Source: an uncultured Methanomethylovorans sp. (GTDB lineage: Archaea > Halobacteriota > Methanosarcinia > Methanosarcinales > Methanosarcinaceae). Taken from it: DNA of 7,830 nucleotides. The notes under the pieces were generated by a model, which ran no database searches, had not been told where the DNA came from, and saw only the letters and a list, made by a program, of their open reading frames with translations. The stretch lies in the NCBI GenBank assembly GCA_937968035.1, contig CALBTS010000601.1, positions 1 through 7,830 of the forward strand, written 5' to 3'. The position numbers were made by a program, and so were the translations under genes. This document shows, piece by piece, positions 6,711-7,830 of the stretch. Within the stretch, counting starts at the first letter, position 1; the number at the start of each line of letters is the position of its first letter.

Positions 6711-7776
6711 TCATATTATCATATCTGCAGCTGGATCTAGGAAAACGACAACTCTTGTCGAGTCAGCAATTGATTGTTCTCCTGAATCAGTGCTAATATT
6801 AACTTATACCATTGAAAATCAAAGGACTATTCAAAAATATATCATTCGGAAACTTGGGGCCATTCCTCTTAATATTAATGTACAAACCTGGTTTACATTT
6901 CTTTTGCACGATTGTGTCCGTCCATATCAAAATTACGTTTACGAAAAACAGCGCATCGCTAATATCCTCTTTACTGAGGGCAGATCAGCTCTATATGTAC
7001 CAAAAACTAATATCGAGAGATACTATATTTTTAATGGAAATTTGATCTATACTGACAAAATATCAGAATTCGCTATTCTCTGCAATGAAAGATCAAACGG
7101 CAATGTAATTAACAGGTTAGAATCTATCTATGATCGAATTTTCATTGATGAAACACAAGATCTAGCCGGCTATGATTTTGACTTCATTGAACTGCTCCTA
7201 CCTTCACGTATAAGTATGCTAATGGTTGGTGACCCTAGGCAAGCTACATACTTCACGAATTATTCCCCAAAAAATTCTATGTTCAAGGGATCGAATATCA
7301 CCGCATTGTTTAATGCCTGGCATGATAAAGGTTGGTGTCATCTAACAACTAACAATCGCTGCTACCGCAGCACTCAGGAAATATGCTCCTTTGCAGATAC
7401 TCTTTATCCTGGTCTTCCTGAAACTGTCTCAATGAACACAGAATTTACTTCTCATAATGGTATTTTTTTCGTGTCCTTGCCGGCACTTGAAAGATATATT
7501 ACGGCTTTTAATCCCAAAATCCTAAGGGATAAAATTACAACCAATTCTTATGGCTATCCAGCTTCAAATTTTGGCGTATCAAAAGGATTAACATTTGATA
7601 GAGTCTTAATTATACCTAGTGGGCCTATAAGAACATTCCTGAAAAACGGTGACCCGGAACCACTTGCCGACAAAACAAGGTCCGGACTTTACGTTGCTAT
7701 TACAAGAGCAGTAAATAGTGTTGCTTTTTTGTACGATGGACCTTCAATATTTGAAACCATTAAAAATTGGGGATGA
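6697..7776 (+). CDS. Minimal UvrD-like SF1 helicase, GajB-like
   Basis: A 359-aa superfamily-1A helicase-like protein. In order: P-loop AAG13-S-R15-K16-T17-T (6733-6750), Ia LILTYT (33-38), Ib QTWFTFLL (63-70), Walker B D151-E-T-Q-D155, motif III G178-D-P-R-Q182, motif IV N219-N-R-C-Y-R-S225, motif V S295-K-G-L-T-F-D301, and motif VI V333-A-I-T-R337-A. The invariant glycine before the P-loop lysine is arginine (codon AGG at 6739-6741). Only about 70 residues separate motifs IV and V, so there is no 2B domain, and no Q motif precedes the P-loop. Bacillus GajB is about 494 aa. The start is GTG at 6697 (or TTG at 6703), since TAA at 6694-6696 closes the frame upstream; it overlaps the OLD gene by 14 nt without a Shine-Dalgarno box, suggesting translational coupling. 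Likely partner of the OLD nuclease, sensing or unwinding DNA. Whether it hydrolyses ATP or unwinds DNA is uncertain because of R15. Confidence 0.82.
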   Translation: MPLNNHIIISAAGSRKTTTLVESAIDCSPESVLILTYTIENQRTIQKYIIRKLGAIPLNINVQTWFTFLLHDCVRPYQNYVYEKQRIANILFTEGRSALYVPKTNIERYYIFNGNLIYTDKISEFAILCNERSNGNVINRLESIYDRIFIDETQDLAGYDFDFIELLLPSRISMLMVGDPRQATYFTNYSPKNSMFKGSNITALFNAWHDKGWCHLTTNNRCYRSTQEICSFADTLYPGLPETVSMNTEFTSHNGIFFVSLPALERYITAFNPKILRDKITTNSYGYPASNFGVSKGLTFDRVLIIPSGPIRTFLKNGDPEPLADKTRSGLYVAITRAVNSVAFLYDGPSIFETIKNWG

Positions 7777-7830
7777 ACGATAGTGTTTCATAAAGTGTGT
7801 CTGGCGTAGTCAAAAGAAAAGGTCTTCTGA
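7777..7830. mobile_element. Possible insertion-sequence edge, partial
   Basis: Only 54 nt follow the helicase stop. The segment reading AGTGTTTCATAAAGTGTGTC (from about 7782) resembles the kind of terminal inverted repeat I associate with IS256-like (mutator) elements, and it begins within about 10 nt of the stop codon. No transposase is in the window and no second end is visible. This rests on recollection of the motif style, so it is a weak call; ordinary intergenic DNA is the alternative. No terminator is visible after the operon. Confidence 0.25.

Larger units (their letters stand above)
1330..7776 (+). other. Probable three-gene defence operon (RM + OLD nuclease + helicase)
   Basis: The three genes share one strand, similar AT-rich composition, an 11-nt gap and a 14-nt overlap, and no terminator between them. 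The 258-nt spacer upstream is the only place for a shared promoter. Each product belongs to a DNA-targeting defence family: self-contained restriction-modification, then a Gabija-like nuclease-helicase pair. Co-transcription is inferred from spacing; functional interdependence is not shown by the sequence. Confidence 0.6.

Noticed and set aside
6812..7045. Second plus-strand frame inside the helicase gene
   Set aside because: It lies wholly within the helicase between motifs Ia and II in another frame, with no motif or start signal.
5106..7776. PARIS, Septu or a retron-linked OLD system
   Set aside because: The TOPRIM domain is fused to the ATPase (unlike PARIS), no HNH partner (Septu) or reverse transcriptase (retron) is present, and the partner is a UvrD-like helicase as in Gabija.
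1..7830. CRISPR array, tRNA or rRNA
   Set aside because: No regularly spaced direct repeats, cloverleaf or conserved rRNA segments were seen.

Overview
The window looks like an accessory (defence-island) stretch of a Bacteroidota genome. The evidence is a mobile-type RadC/JAB gene of the sort common beside Bacteroidota integrative elements, a very large Eco57I-type restriction-modification protein whose opening residues match a family I know mainly from Bacteroidota, A-rich leaders without Shine-Dalgarno boxes, and strongly AT-rich cargo genes next to GC-rich intergenic DNA. The species cannot be named from the sequence.

Layout. Positions 1-459 are GC-rich and hairpin-dense with no convincing gene; they include one terminator-like stem-loop at 303-329. 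Positions 460-1071 encode a RadC-like JAB/JAMM protein with an intact H-x-H-P-S-G metal site. Positions 1072-1329 hold three inverted repeats and a C-rich block (four G-tracts on the minus strand). From 1330 to 7776 three plus-strand genes are packed as one probable operon: (1) a 1254-aa single-chain restriction-modification enzyme (PD-(D/E)xK nuclease, gamma-class N6-adenine methylase, TaqI-type recognition domain); (2) a 534-aa OLD-family protein (AAA/ABC ATPase plus TOPRIM nuclease), like GajA of Gabija; (3) a 359-aa minimal UvrD-like SF1 helicase in the GajB position. Genes 1 and 2 are 11 nt apart; genes 2 and 3 overlap by 14 nt. The last 54 nt may be the edge of an insertion sequence.

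How the genes may work together. Gene 1 should methylate host sites and cleave unmodified DNA. Genes 2 and 3 form a Gabija-like (class 2 OLD plus UvrD) pair, which in known systems nicks or degrades invading DNA when nucleotide pools change. Tight packing suggests co-expression, so the cluster may be a layered or composite defence system rather than a plain Gabija. The most unusual details are in the helicase: arginine replaces the P-loop glycine before the catalytic lysine, there is no Q motif, and no room for a 2B domain. Whether the three proteins act as one system is inference; the domain assignments rest on visible motifs.
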